From NCBI GenBank assembly GCA_030407005.1, contig JAUDYN010000010.1, positions 744,001-808,000 of the forward strand: a DNA stretch of 64,000 nucleotides, written 5' to 3'. Positions within the stretch are counted from its first letter, which is position 1; every line of letters begins with the position of its first letter. Positions 1-13,077 of the stretch are shown piece after piece. Position numbers and translations under genes: made by a program. Source of the DNA: Desarmillaria ectypa. Taxonomy: Eukaryota > Basidiomycota > Agaricomycetes > Agaricales > Physalacriaceae. A model generated the notes under the pieces. The model had not been told where the DNA came from and did not search any database. It saw only the letters and a list, made by a program, of their open reading frames with translations.

Positions 1-233
1 AGTTGCCTTTCCTATAGGTATCTGATGACACTAGTCTGTTCCTCCAGATATGGACTAGTTGCTGGTCCAGACCACAAAACATAAGCCGACGTTCAAATTC
101 TGAACATTAATTAATAAGTGGCGGACATATGCCTTCCTGACCTTATCCCAACTCTCAGATCTTGGCGGAGTTCAAAGTACAAATGGTGTATTAATCGTGA
201 CACATACAGTACGCGCATTTAACGTGTGTACAG

Positions 234-2343
234 TTAACTGTGTCCATCTCTAGAACCATACGAATACCGATATTCCCTCGCATCCTTTCGTCCGCGTTCA
301 ACATCCACACTCATCAATATTGGTACAGCAGCCCAGATCATGAAAACCAGGAAGAAGAATGCGTAGCGAATGTTACCAGTCATGTCAGCTATGACACCAA
401 CGAAGAGCGGCCCGACAAAAGAGCTTGACTGTAATGTGATAACCTAAGCACAGCGGCAGAAGGGGTTCGAAACGCATTTACCTTATCAGTGATGGAGAAA
501 AGTCCATACCTAAGGATGATGGGGTCAGTCACTATCAGACTATAGATGTGTTGTGTAACATACCATCGGGCCTCTTCCCCGGGAGGAAGTAGTTCGGCGT
601 AAAAGGCTCGTGCATAACTTTGAAAAGCGCCATACACGCAGCCTATAAAACCTTGATCAAGATGATGTCAAAGAGTGTTGTAATGAAGAGAGCATACCAA
701 AGTAGACGGCCAAGCCGAACATTTCGCCTTGAGACGTCAGCCCACCAAATCTTGTCCTACCTTGAAAGACAAATCCAAGGCATCCGTACGCAGGTATAGC
801 GGAACATAGGATGACGAGGATGACGAGAATCTTGAGGTTTGACCACAGATACTTGCGCTGGATCATAGGCCATAACAGAGATCCAAGTATACCAGCGCAT
901 GGCGTCAACACTCCGATCAGTATGAGTGCTGAAGGCTGCATGTTCAATGACGTTTTGCCAAAGAGAATCGCAGTAGACGTTATAGTCGTAAACCCTAAAG
1001 AAAACATACTCAGGCTCATAGCCACATCACCAATACCCCACGTACCATCGGAAAGCAAGAACCAAGCTGCCAAGTACTTGAACGTGTTACGAAGCTTCTT
1101 GATTTCCTGCCAGCGTAGCATACCGCCTAAGCGTTTCCAAGCGGCGACGACCTCGGCTCGCATGTTCCATTTACCGTCTGTGATATCTAAGTTATCGACA
1201 CATACAGCACTTTCTGAGGCTCCTGAGGTTGCCAAAGCGGTCGGACCAGGGAGCCACACAGCAGCAGGAATGGAAAAGACAGCCCACCATATTCCACTCA
1301 ATCCGATTGCTAAACGGAGAGAGAAGGTGCCACCTTTGAGCTTTGTCACAGGTATCAAAGCAACTAGCAATAGACATATGCCAGCACCATATCCAAGGGC
1401 TATGCCCAATGACGAGATACGAGATGTGGCCCGAGAAAGCTCGTTGTCATAACGAGCTCGTAGTTCCGAGCTTTCCGCTCGGGTTCTTGATATGAGGGGC
1501 TCTTCAACACCCTCAGTGGGGGCATCAGATACGATGTGACTGCTATCAACAAGACTTGACCCTTCATCATCCTGGCTGGCTTCAAGTTGAGATCGTAGCT
1601 CAGCCACCTCCGGCGACTCTTTTGCCAGAGACGGCAGATATGCGTTCATAGCGACAACGGAAACACCAAACCCTACATTCGCGCATATTGCCAGCAATGC
1701 GGAGAGGAACCACAATGGCGAAGATGATGGTAGGATCAGGAAGAGAATTGCAGCGAAAGCCCCCTGTAAGGCGAAGGCAAGGAGAAGCCGTTTGCGATGG
1801 GCCGCTACCCACAGAAAGTCAGATACGGGGATTCCAAGGAGCTCGTGGATGCACACAATTGTCAGCGACGCCTCCCACAGAAACCACCGTCAATGCTTGC
1901 AGCGCGACAGATATTGAGTACACATATAAACTTGAGACATATCAGGACCGTCTCGTTTCAAAGAGGAACTGTCAACGTACCTGAAGCTAGCGCTATCTAT
2001 CCACAAAAAGCCGAGCTTCACTACACATCTCGCAGGAGAATCCTCGGCGTTCAAGTCCTTTGCCACCGTCGAACATGGCGTCGTTCTGTCAGGCAGTAGA
2101 AATCCCTATAGCACGGTGCCACGATAAGCAGCAAAGAAAGCTATCTAGCGAGTAGACCTACGTTATCTCGCGCAAATTGCTCCAGGCATATAGGTAGAAA
2201 AAGCGTCAATGACACGATGACGAATACCTCGCTACAGTATAGTAAAATCAGCACCAATACTGCCCAGCAGCTAGAACATACCTTGCAAAAGCATAGCTCA
2301 GCCAACCGTAAAGCCTTTTCCTATATTCCGCAGCGCTTAACAT
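234..2343 (-). CDS. atg22: Atg22-like vacuolar amino acid effluxer
   Basis: Multi-pass major-facilitator-type protein of the Atg22 family, which in yeast exports amino acids from the vacuole after autophagic breakdown. The start is the ATG at 2341-2343; the first exon reads MLSAAEYRKRLYGWLSYAF. Short GT-AG introns then join family-typical blocks: FLPICLEQFARDN, LLPDRTTPCS, RCVVKLGFLWIDSASF, LYVYSISVALQALTVVSVGG, RKRLLLAFALQ, then GAFQSYARAFYAELLPPGEE and YGLFSITDK, ending in a short tail RDGHS. About seven introns are needed. A long hydrophilic loop (around 1450-1600, with DEGSS and EEPLIS) sits between early membrane segments, as in other Atg22 proteins. No break is seen, and the chain is about 500 residues, normal for the family. 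The neighbouring OPT gene also handles peptide or amino-acid supply, but nothing shows co-regulation. The family call is sure; exact splice sites are inferred. Confidence 0.9.
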
Positions 2344-4390
2344 GGCAGTAGCAGGTAAGCTGCATTCAGGAAACTATTGCCTCGATTTCAGCTCGCGGTG
2401 AGGAAGCGCGGTAGCCCTAACCTTAATCTCCACGTGGCAGCCGTGGGTGCTGATTACATCAGCAGGAATATTCGTATGGAATAGAAGGGCGTTAAGGAGC
2501 GGCAAATGGCTAGTCTCGCGAAAGTGATTGAACAATCAATTCTCCAGGACTTACGGTCCGACTTAGCGGCTTTCACACACAACACCCCTGGAATGTGTTA
2601 CAGGCAAATTACAGGGGTTCCAACAACGCAATTAGAAGGAAAACAAAAAGGAGAAATGACCAAGTCTGGGGAAACGACACAAAATTAGAGTGTTAGCTCA
2701 TCACACAACGTGACGGCAACAATAGAAACCAAGAGGGGAAAAAATCTGAGAAACAGGGCGACAATGTTAGCGCTGGCGAGAGACGATGGGGGAATGTATA
2801 CATGAAGGCGACTAGGACTCTGCGAGACAAACTAAACCAGTGTCCGCTCTGACCATGCGAATCACACACAAAAACACTCATAGAACTGAAATATCATGGA
2901 CGGATTTTATGCTGTGATTCAGGCGAAGACATCAGACAACATATTCGTTGGCTAAAGGAGTATTGCATTCCTGGGAGTACAGAAGGGAGGCACCAGGGGC
3001 CTACCTTGGGTCACAAAATAGCGAAGGCCGAGACTATGGTGGGAGCTAGACACGAACGAGCCTACTTACCGGAGAAGTTGTCGCAAGTGGGAAACTTTGC
3101 CGACAACATTCTTGATACGCGGCAGATTGGTCCCAGTCTAGGTGGTCATTGTATGTTCGTCAATTCCTCGCTATATAATTCCCAAATTTCAAGAGGGAAG
3201 ACTTTATTAGTCAAAAATATACTTGATATTGAGCTCTTCAATCAAAGTGAAGCATCAGATTAGGGAAGGTCTCTATTTCTCGGAAGTACGTTTCTTCCAG
3301 TCCGCGATTGGAGGGGCCATATGGTCAGCCCGGCTTTCTCCTTGAGCGATCCTGTTGGAATCCCAGGTGTTACACAGGGTAGACTCCAGGCTGTAAAGCC
3401 AGATTTAATGAAATTGTCATTCTACATCTTCTCCAGCTCCTACAGAGCTTATATTTATACTACTTCGCACTAATCTCTACAATGTATTAGAACTTTCTCC
3501 TCTCGTGCTTACTCAGAGACTCTCGGCATGATGCCGGATTGCCCCTTCTAGAACTTCCCGGCAAAATCCCAACAGATCCTCTGACCTGGAATTTGTGCAT
3601 ACATTTTCGAAAGGTAATTTCTGATTTTTATCGGTAGTACGAGCCGGTCCAGGCAAACTGCATGGATCGAAATATGCATTCGACGAACAATCCATATGAA
3701 GAATTGCCGACGCAGTCGCCATCACGTGATGAAGTGTTTCACTGCCCTTTTTTCACCCTTCATCTTCGCCCCCTGTGCAAACTTCAAGTAAACAGAACTG
3801 CTAGAAAGATGGCTTTTGAATTGCCTAGTGATCGCTCAATTATTGCTCCGATATCAAAATTTGACGTCGGTATAAACGATGCCGTAAACCTAAACCCTCT
3901 TTGGTTCTTCCACAGCTTCCACTCCGCTCTCTCCCCCATTAAAAGCACGTTCGAGCATTCGCTGATACCGATGTCAATACCAAACTCATCGAATACGGAG
4001 TATCCGAGCATATCGCCAGTGTCATCTCAATTCGGATCCTGGCTTCTAAATCACGCTACCCTTGCTCAGCTTTTCGAAATTTCATACGTGATGATCAAAA
4101 ATATTCATCAACAATAGTATGGCGTTGTACTCTCCCTGTCGTCCCGTACCGGCCCTGACTCCAGGATTTTCCATGTATTAAAAGTCCCGGGTCTGGATTT
4201 AGTTTTATGATAGTCCGCCGAGATGCGGTACTGTGAACCCGTTGAATGGCGAAACGGTCACTGCCCCTGCGCCTCAGGAACGCCACACAAATATCGGTAC
4301 CTCGGATCTTCTTATCAACGGCAACCTATACTTGGCATCTATTATAGGATATTACAACTTGCCATCTGTTTTGTCGGTCCGTCCTCTCTG
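2344..4390. other. Intergenic region with a solo LTR
   Basis: Shared upstream region of the divergent atg22 (-) and OPT (+) genes, about 2 kb long. Apart from the solo LTR annotated separately I see no recognisable coding exon. A 151-codon open frame at 3662-4117 (+) has no recognisable domain and begins just after the LTR, so it is treated as chance. Confidence 0.5.
3353..3574 (+). mobile_element. Solo LTR, copy 1, with 5-bp target site duplication
   Basis: A 222-bp element that begins TGTTGGAATCC and ends AATCCCAACA, giving the TG...CA ends and the short inverted TGTTGG/CCAACA termini of retrotransposon LTRs. It is flanked by a perfect 5-bp duplication, GATCC, at 3348-3352 and 3575-3579. 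The same sequence recurs in opposite orientation at 49159-49375, sharing blocks such as CAGGGTAGACTCCAGGCT and CTCGGCATGATGCCGGATTG. No gag or pol coding is present nearby, so this is a solo LTR or a very short non-autonomous element. Strand is set arbitrarily by the TGTTGGAAT end. Confidence 0.88.
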
Positions 4391-7300
4391 ATGCTCAGCG
4401 GTGGCGAAGAGAAAGAGCTGGTGAACACTGTGACGGTGCTCGTGGACGCTGAGGATATCAAAGGTGCGTATCGCCTGTAAATTTCCCATGGTACCCGAAT
4501 GACGAATTTTATCTTCATGTGCCTGATTCCAGCCGTGGCTGGTGACTCCCTCAAGTTTGTCGAGAGCAGCAGTTTCGACTCGAGCAATGCGGACATCGAC
4601 AAAAATGCAGATTATGATTTTGATGATCCAAATCTTGAAAAGTCGCCCATAGAATCAATAGTAGATGAAGAGGAGTCAGATTCCAGAAGAAGCCACGCCT
4701 CTGTCTTTGGTGCGCCTTGCTTCCCTATCTGCCCTCCTTGGTGCATGTCTGACCAGTCTATATCATCATCGTACAGAGGACGATTCCCCTTATCCAGAAG
4801 TGCGCTCGGCCGTTGCTAACTCAGACGATCCGTCAATACCCGTATCAACTGTAAGGTCATGGGTGCTTGGTGTAATATGGGCGATGATCATCCCGGTAAT
4901 TGCGACTATCAAAATACGAAGAGAAGACATTTTTAACCACTTCTTCAACCAGGGCCTGAACCAATTTTTCTTTTTCCGATATCCTTCTCTCACACTTACT
5001 GGGGTACGCTTTTGCTCCCAAAACGTCTTCCGGAGTGACTTTTTGACGCTGTATTATTCCAGATATTTGCACAGTTGACGGTTTTTCCCGTTGGCAGAGC
5101 ACTGGCGAGGTTTGTTCCTCGAGTGAAAGTGCTTGGGATTCCGCTGAATCCAGGCCCGTTCTCAATCAAGGAACATGTGAGAGGCTGACATTGATAGTTG
5201 ATGCTATGTACCGTCCTGAATGCTACTTGCAGGTCCTGATTACTATCATGGCAACTGTAGGTGCCAGCAGCGCATACGCCACGGACATCGTTGCCGTCCA
5301 GAGACTTTATTATAATCAGGACTTTGGTTTTGGACGTGAGTCGGATCAGTAAAATCGAGAACAAACACTTACCGTCTATTGAAGACCAATGGATGATGGT
5401 AATGTCCACTCAGCTGATCGGATTTTCCATTGGTGGTATTGCTCGTCGATTTCTCGTTCAGCCTCCATCCATGAGTGCGTGCTATCGTTCTATTTTCGGC
5501 ACTAATTAATTAATCACTGCGTTACAGTTTGGCCAACTAACCTCGTAACCTGCGCGCTATTCAACACTTTGCATGCGCACACCTACGCAGGCGTTGGTTA
5601 CCGTGCAGGAATTGGCCGTGAAGCTTTCTTTCTCTACGCTTTCATCGGCTCTTTCTGCTGGTACTTCGTGCCTGGTTATCTCTTCACGGCCCTCAGCACC
5701 TTTACATGGGTGACGTGGATGGCACCGAATAGCGTACCTATTAACGAGATGTTTGGGTATGTGCATGGAATGGGTATGAGTGTCATCACCTTTGACTGGG
5801 CTCAGGTAAGGTTTTGAAAGTGTATCACTAGCGGTATGCCTGATAAGAATGTAGATTGCCTATATAAGCTCGCCCTTGGCTACTCCGTGGTGGGCTGAGG
5901 CCAATGTTTTTGCAGGCTTTGTGCTTGCTTACTGTGCGTTGTTCTCAGTTTGGTATCCTTCATCCACTGATCGGGTTGTAGGGATCATCGTCCCGGCGCT
6001 TCACGTCCGTCCAGTCACTGTTTGCCTAACACAGCTTACTCATGCTTATCATTTCTAGTTCACGGACGTGTGGTACGGCAAATATATGCCGTGAGTTTTG
6101 CTTGCTCCCCGAACGACCCCTATCTGATGTTTGATGTCCCAGGATCTCGTCTCGGGGAGCCTACGACAATACCGGAGCTTTGTATAATGTGACTAGGATT
6201 ATCAATCCTGACACGACCTTCAATGAAAAACAGTACGAAGCTTATAGTCCACTCTTCCTCTCTACAACATTTGCTATGTCGTACGGACTGTCCTTCGCGA
6301 GCATCACTGCCACAGTCACCCATTCGTTGTGAGTAGTTTATTGACCATCCGTGAAGCTCATCTTAATCATTCTCTAGCCTTTATTTTCGCGCCCATATCA
6401 TGCGGCATTCACGCCTTTCTTTACAAGAACAGCCGGATATACACGCGCGCTTGATGTCCTACTATCCCCAAGTGCCTTCATGGTGGTATGCAATAGTATT
6501 TAGTGAGTTTGGCGGTCATATCTGCTCCCTTTAGCACTAAACGATCTTTCTAGTTGCCATGTTCATATTCGGTGCCGTAAGCATCGAGCTATGGGACACA
6601 AAATTCCCTATGTGCGTCTTTTTGCATGTTCCCGCCGCAATCTAACGTCGCACCCTCTAGCCACTATTTTATTCTTGCTTTGGTCATCTGTGAGCGGCAC
6701 CTACGCTTGGTTCCAAAAGTCCCATTCCTCTAACAGTGGTATAGCATTCCTCTACGTTATTCCTGTAGGGATTATACAGGCTATCACTAACCAGCAAATA
6801 TCCCTCAACGTCTTTACAGAGCTGATCATTGGATTCGCGCATCCGGGTCGCCCAGTTTCCATGATGCTATTTAAGACATACGGTTATGTTACCATGACCC
6901 AAGGTACGGTTTTCATCTACCTATAATATCAAAGCTCCAGTCTGAAACTTACCTCCAGCTTTGCAATTCACATCGGATTTCAAGCTCGGCCACTATATGA
7001 AGATCGCTCCACGGGTAATGTTTCTAGCCCAAGTTGTCGCTGCGGTTGTTGCTGGTACCACACAACTTGGAGTTCAGGCTTGGTTATTTGAAAATATTGC
7101 CGACATATGTATGCCTAACCAGAAAGATGGCTGGACGTGTCCTTCGACGGAAGTCTTCGGTACGGCAAGCGTCATCTGGGGCGTTATTGGCCCTTCACGC
7201 CAGCTATCCAGGGGCAAAATCTACTATGGTAACCCACCCTAATCACGTACGGTTTCCTTGACACTTTCTGAAACATACTTTCTTCCAGCACTGGTCTTTT

Positions 7301-7840
7301 GCTTCATTATCGGTCTCGTCTGTCCGATTATCGCCTACTACGTCAGTCGTAAGTTCCGAAGAAACGGGTGGCTCTCTTACTTGACGTAGGGTTCTATTGC
7401 TCTTTGACACAGCATAATTAGTAATGTTTTCTTTCTATAGTTTTCCTATCATCTTCTCTGGGACGGGATACATGCCTCCAGCGAGCGCTGTCAACTACGT
7501 CCCTTGGGCCGCTGTCGGGTTCCTTTTTCAGTTCTACATCCGTCGGTATCACTTCTCGTGGTGGACAAAATACAACTATGTGCTTTCCGCTGCCTTGGAC
7601 GGAGGTGTGGCATTTTCCGCCGTAGCGATATATTTCTGTTTGAATTATCCGATGGGAGGAAAAATCGGAGAGCATAGCATAAAGTCTTGGTGGGGAAATA
7701 CTGTTGTGTCTGGTACTGCTGATTATAAGGGAATACCTATGCGTACTGTTGCCGAAGGGGAATATTTTGGGTGAGTCACGCTTCATATGCAAGGTGGCCG
7801 TACTTACAATTACTGTTCCAGCCCTAGGACATGGACATGA
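4391..7840 (+). CDS. OPT-family oligopeptide transporter
   Basis: Proton-coupled oligopeptide transporter of the fungal OPT family, expected in the plasma membrane and moving small peptides. The ATG at 4391 opens an acidic cytosolic N-terminus (MLSGGEEKELVNTV, then DFDDPNLE and DDSPYPEVRSAVANSDD). The family signature NPGPFSIKEH follows after the first membrane region (near 5150). Further typical blocks are NQFFFFRYPSLTLTG, ATPWWAEANVFAGF, ITNQQISLNVFTELIIGFA, GTTQLGVQAWLF and YMPPASAVNYVPWAAVGF. More than a dozen short introns interrupt the gene. The last is a GT-AG intron after GEYFG, giving the tail PRTWT and the stop at 7838-7840. The length, about 770 residues, is normal and no lesion was noticed. 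Substrate (peptide, glutathione or siderophore-like) cannot be read from sequence. Confidence 0.93.
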
Positions 7841-8813
7841 TATATTAATGATATTGACCTTTAGACTATGAATCATCACACTGCATTATTATATTTTTAT
7901 GATCTGTATTTTAGATATATTATTTTATAGGTTAGCTATTGCAGGGCAGGCCAATGGTTGCTAAATGTGAATACATCGTTTGTAGGATAGTTTGTCGAGC
8001 TACTTCCTCTGTACCCTATCATTTACACCAACGATTTGAGAACTTCGAGTAATTGAGTGTTGTCTATGAAACACTTTCTTGGTTCCCCCAACCAACACGT
8101 ACCTCAAATATGTTAGTCTATCCAGTACGAGGGATAGCATTTGATCAGACAGCCAGTGAACTTGATACTGCAAGAGGAAGCCCAGACAAGTTCGGCTTTA
8201 TTATATACTGGCGGAACTTATATGATGTGAGAGGCGGATGGAATAGCAATGTCACGCTCCGGACTCTGCCAAGGAGTCCTTTGTAGGAGTGGTACAATTT
8301 AAGTAGGAGAAAGAGGCAGCTGACGTCGAGCATTTGACCTAGTACCGGACGTTTTTGGACGAAAAAAAAAACGGAATTATCGCAGCTGTACTGATTCCAA
8401 CTGCCAAGAGCAGGCACCTAGTTTTCACGTTGTTTAAATGAATGATTGTCAATGTCATGGATAAGTTGTCTCTGGTCATAACGTTCTAAACACGCTGACA
8501 ATACACGATGTATCACAGTATGGTAGGTTTTCAGGCGGGGGGCGGCTTCAGACACTTGACGAAATATCGAATGTACTGTGTAAGCCTGCTTTAACTGACT
8601 TGCTGTGACCGCACCTCTTTACTTGGGGAATATTCGAGCACTATATTCGGAGGCGCCGGCATATGCTTGTCGGTCATAGGAACTTGTACCTTGTTAACAC
8701 CAAGGTCACTCCTTCCCATCTGCTATATTGTAATCTACTTGGTCTATAGACAATATTTATAGATACCGTATGACGGAGTAGATACGATACCAAAAGATCG
8801 CACGGAAAAGTGT
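7841..8813. other. Convergent intergenic region
   Basis: Lies between the 3' ends of the OPT (+) and rft1 (-) genes. It is AT-rich just downstream of the OPT stop (7860-7930) and has only short open frames. I see no RNA gene, repeat or recognisable exon. Confidence 0.5.
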
Positions 8814-10623
8814 CTAATCTGTCTTTCGCCTAGACCTTAGCTGCCTTCGAGCCTCACTTGACGATTTCCACAGTATCCTAAGGCACAAAAGCCCGAAGGA
8901 GCTTCCCGTAAGAATAAATACGACGACATTTCGATTCAATAGCGAAGCCCTTCCATTCTCTTTGATGATCCTCTCTATGCTTAGCTGGCTATAAAGTAGC
9001 CGAATCAAGCCAAATGAACCCCCAAGGGCGCCGCAGAAGGGTGCATTTGGGATGAGTGCTGTCCAGAGGAGAAGCTCTGGTGAGCCGCGACGTTTGAAGG
9101 AGGACGAAATGAAAACCATAACGTAGATGATCCGTGCCGCGAGGTTGATCATGTTTGCATACACTAGGGAGGCATCGCCGATTCCCAGGCGGTACAAAGT
9201 GACAGCTAATGATGTGTACATGATGGAAAATATCCCCATCCATCTAAGAAGTGGGTTTCAACAATGGAATAACGTGCGTATGAAGGACATGAGGTACTTA
9301 CGTGCTCTGCTTGTTCAAATCGCTCGAGTCGGCTGCGCTGGCAAAGAAGGCCTCGAGTTGTCCATTCAAAGCCAGTATGGGGATGTACCAGAGCCACGCG
9401 GATAGTATTTGTGGCGCACTTGTTTGTAGATACTGTCGCGGTAGTAGGAATTGCACACCTAGGGGTACAAATGGAGGTCCGAATACCGGTAGGATGAGGG
9501 AAATGGGTATTTGGACGGAGAGAAATGAGGCGAGTCTACTGGAAGCTATAGCTAAACTGCCTTTATCGTCCTTGTCAGCCAAAAGTTGCGAGAAAAGAGA
9601 ACGAGATGTCTCTTCGAGAGGCTGTAATAGTATGCGGGCAATGAGAGAACCTGAGGACAGTCAAAACGTGACATGGAAGTGGCTGAGTAAGGTAGTTACC
9701 ATAATTTAGCGCGATGGCATACCCTCCCTGATCCTGCAAGGGACTGAACCACGACAAGATCAATTTGTCGCCTTCTGTAAGAAAATGCTTTACCACCGAT
9801 TGCGATGTCATGGTCATAGAGAGTTTGATCATTGTAGGATCGAAGAATTTACTGGAGGGAATTAGACGTGAGTGAAGGCGGTATAGTGTAGGTACTTACT
9901 CATTTTTGGGAGGACGTTTCGGATACAAATATTGTCGTCCATAGTGGGCGGCATAAATAGCCCAAACACAGAGGGAATAAAAAGTTTGTCCTAAAGCGAA
10001 AGCTAGAAGAGCTCTGTGCTGGTGGCTATCGTCCCTATGAGGGTCGAGAAGGAGTACAAGAAAAGTAGTGGCGGATTTGCCGACGATAGCGATACCCTCG
10101 GCGCGCAACCTGATTCCGGTGTTCAGATCCGTCATCGTGCTGTGGTGCAACAATTTGAATGCATCTCGGCAGTACAGATCATTAAATCTTACGCATTGTG
10201 CATTGGTTCTTTAAGTAATTCCAGCAAAGCTGCGATAACGTAGAAGACTACAGCTGAGTGGAAATATGGCTGGGAACTCGTTTCCTCCCCAGCGAATCTG
10301 GTATAGAGGTAGCAGGTTGCGAGTGCTACCGGGCACCCCAACAAGAATGGGACAAAAGAAACATTAGTTATACTAGGCCCCGACTTTTTGACGCGTAATA
10401 ACGCGACCCGAACGCCCTCCCGACTAAGAAATAGGATGGTATTCAACAACAGCTCGAATTGAATTGCTGCAGTGCCGAACGCGCTGGGAGTCGCCATACG
10501 AAGCAGAGCTTGGTTCAGAAGAAAGGAAAAGATTCGAGAGCCTAGCTGGAGCCATATCAAGGGTAAAGCTGACCCAAAGGATGCTTGTGGAGGCTTGTCG
10601 TCTCCACCATCGGATTTCGTCAT
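8814..10623 (-). CDS. rft1: Rft1-family lipid-linked oligosaccharide translocation protein
   Basis: ER membrane protein of the Rft1 family, needed for Man5GlcNAc2-PP-dolichol to reach the luminal face of the ER during N-glycosylation. The chosen start gives MTKSDGGDDKPPQASFGS, followed by the family blocks LLNQALLRMATPSAFGTAAIQ and TILFLSREGVRVALLR. A second exon carries RLRAEGIAIVGKSATTF and GQTFYSLCVWAIY. Later exons carry SVVKHFLTEGDKLILSWFS, DQGGYAIALNYGSL, ARILLQPLEETSRSLFSQLL and FGPPFVPLGVQFLLPRQYL. The last exon is rich in membrane segments and ends in a basic tail (RRQLRSRRKTD). About five introns. An upstream in-frame extension to 10860 exists, but the family starts near the chosen Met. 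EOS1, also linked to N-glycosylation, lies about 20 kb away, too far to imply linkage. Confidence 0.92.
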
Positions 10624-10871
10624 GAAAGTTTGGAGGAAACACGTGTCTCCATTTAAGGGATCTACACGTGGACTTTTTGCACGAAAAGAGTGGGCATTCA
10701 GCCATATGAGGAATATCCGGCAAAAACGCCAGGGCACGGCTGCGGATTTTGATCGCATTTTGACCAAAACAAGAAACTGACAAACAACAATCATCATCCA
10801 CTTCCACGCCGGACGACCTTCAGTTCTTCCCTTCACGACTCTGCATTCTGATACTTTCATTTTATTTAATT

Positions 10872-13077
10872 ATGGCATCCGACTCTTCAACATCTACGAC
10901 ACCGTTAATCTTAACCCCAGAATCCACAGGGACATCATCCGAGCCAATTTCAACGGATACAGCCATGAAGAAATCGAGGCGACAAACTGCATTTTATCCC
11001 AACATCAATTCAACGAATAAACCGCAGAAACCATTCAGTCGGAGTGCTGCGAAGCGGCAGAGTGTAATGGCACTTGGAAGCATCGAGCACCTGCAATATT
11101 ATTTTACGAAGACAGGGATTGCCGCCAAGAAGCAGTGAGTCCACAAACTGAATTATATCCGTGCCTTGAGCGTCTATCTCTTATCTTTCTACCCGGCCCC
11201 ATCACGCATTCTGTTTACTAACATCATCTAGTAATTTAGGAAAACCTGTGAAGGGTCTGGTACCTGCACTCGGCGGCAAAACCCATATACGAAATAACTC
11301 TAGCCTCGGTAGCCTCCCTGAACTTGAATTACCATCCACACCAGTAATACCAGAGCCCCATGGTCCTGCATTCCCGCCCTTCGTCAAGACTTATGAGACA
11401 GACCCAGAATCCCTATTACCGGGCGTGGTTGAAGACCTCACGGCCGTCGCTCACGCTTGGCGGATCGATAACCCGCTAAACTCCGAACTTCTAGGAGGAG
11501 AATCGTTCGATGTGCTCAGCGTACTGAAAACCACGACAATCGCAATTCGTGCGGTGCGAAACTATGTACTCTCGCTGCCGGACGAATCTGCAGGCACCAT
11601 ACGAGCGCAGTTCCGCTCCAAAGTTCTTGGTCCCAGAGCTATACGGTTACCCTCCCAATCGCAGCCAGGTTCATCTCCAGACCCTCTAACACTCATCCGA
11701 AGGTCGGCATTAGAGGTGTTGACCGTACTTCGGGAACTAGAAGAGAAGAGCCGCTTACCGCTCAGTGATGAGGCATACGATGCTCAAAGCGACGGGGCTA
11801 ATTCACGGAGTGGCGGTGGTCCACCATCAAGAGTGGCTAGTCCGAGTATGGGATCTGACAAGCTGCCTTCGGAGGAAGATAATTTGCATGTACACGAGGT
11901 GGACCCGGATACAGCAGTCTCCTTTACCCTGATGCAAGTTCAAGGTAGATATGAAAGCGTACCTGTATGGGAGGATGAGGACGAACAATCAGACAGCGAA
12001 GAAGATGATCAGAGGGACCGATGGGATGAGAAGCTCGTGGTTGGTAGTGGCTGGCTGTACCGGCAGGACGTAAAATGGGAAGAATTGGAGAAAGAACGGA
12101 AAACTGTTGGGTCATACCTGGACGTTGTGGACGAGGTGCTGTTCGAGGGCAAGAAAGACGGATCTCGTGGATGGGAGCGAAAGGCGCGTAAAGCTGCTGT
12201 GCGAGGGAATAGGCGGAGAGTGAGCGCTGGAGATGCCGAAGGGAAAGGCTTTGGTTTGTATCCTATCTCTGGAGGAAAGCGGCGCGTTTCGACTGGTATA
12301 CTTGGTGTCCGTATCACCGAGGAGCCTGAGGGCGCGGAAGATATTGCTGAGGAGACTGAAGACAGCATGGACGACGACGACCTTCCCGAGTGGGCCAAGC
12401 GACATGCACCCGAGGGTGATGAATTAGGTTTGTATGTTTTGCATTAGTCTTACACCAAACTAAGTAAATGGCTATAGGTCGCGCTCGTGCATTGCTTGCC
12501 GCTCTTCTTCCTCCTTCACTACAAGAAGCTTTGGCTCCAGCGTCACCTCGATCGGCATTCCTCGACAGCTTATCGTCCGGCCAGCTCCTTTGCTCTGCAT
12601 ATAATGCCGGCGTCCGAAAGTCGAAGAAGCCATGGGGTTACGTGAACAAGGACGGCGTGCATGATATACTTTCTTTGGAAAGGGCTGAGAAGGACTCGAG
12701 CGATTCAGAGATACCCAAGAAAGGGTGGACGTTTCGGCGGACCGATAATCTACGTCTGTGGGTCGGGTGCGTTACGATCCTGTGTTTGTTGAATTGCGCT
12801 GACAGATGCCAATAGTGCCTTGAAGTTGCGGTATATGCTTCCCATCGTCGTTCCCACGCAGGTACTGCCGCCGAGCCATAGTGGGCCACGAAATTCCCTG
12901 TTGAGCTCGCCTCAGGCCTCTCAAACTCGCTTTTCTGGTGGCACGTCGGAGCCTCCCATCATGTTTGATGCCAAAGTCGTAGCTGGGAAAAGTGAGGGGT
13001 GGGAAGATATGTTGGAGGCGGTCCTGATGCGGTGGATGCAGAAGGTTGTTGATGAACGAAGAAATGAAAGTCAATGA
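10872..13077 (+). CDS. Conserved fungal protein with CH-like C-terminal domain
   Basis: A 669-residue protein from four exons (10872-11134, 11232-12427, 12478-12766, 12816-13077); the reading frame closes exactly with these GT-AG introns. The N-terminal 90 residues are Ser/Thr-rich and basic (KKSRRQTAFYPNIN, SAAKRQSVMALGS). The middle has a helical block (SFDVLSVLKTTTIAIRAVRNYV, in two runs) and acidic stretches (EDEDEQSDSEEDDQ). The last 170 residues resemble a divergent calponin-homology fold: LLAALLPPSLQEAL, SGQLLCSAYNAG and FRRTDNLRLWVGALKLRY match the helix pattern of CH domains. That would suggest actin or cytoskeletal binding, but this is inference. Its start is 248 bp from the rft1 start, so the two share a divergent promoter. 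I do not recognise a named orthologue. Confidence 0.82.

Noticed and set aside
811..1452. 213-codon plus-strand open frame
   Set aside because: Antisense to conserved atg22 exons; the protein shows no domain.
3662..4117. 151-codon plus-strand open frame next to the solo LTR
   Set aside because: No domain, no splice context and no similarity I recognise; treated as chance.
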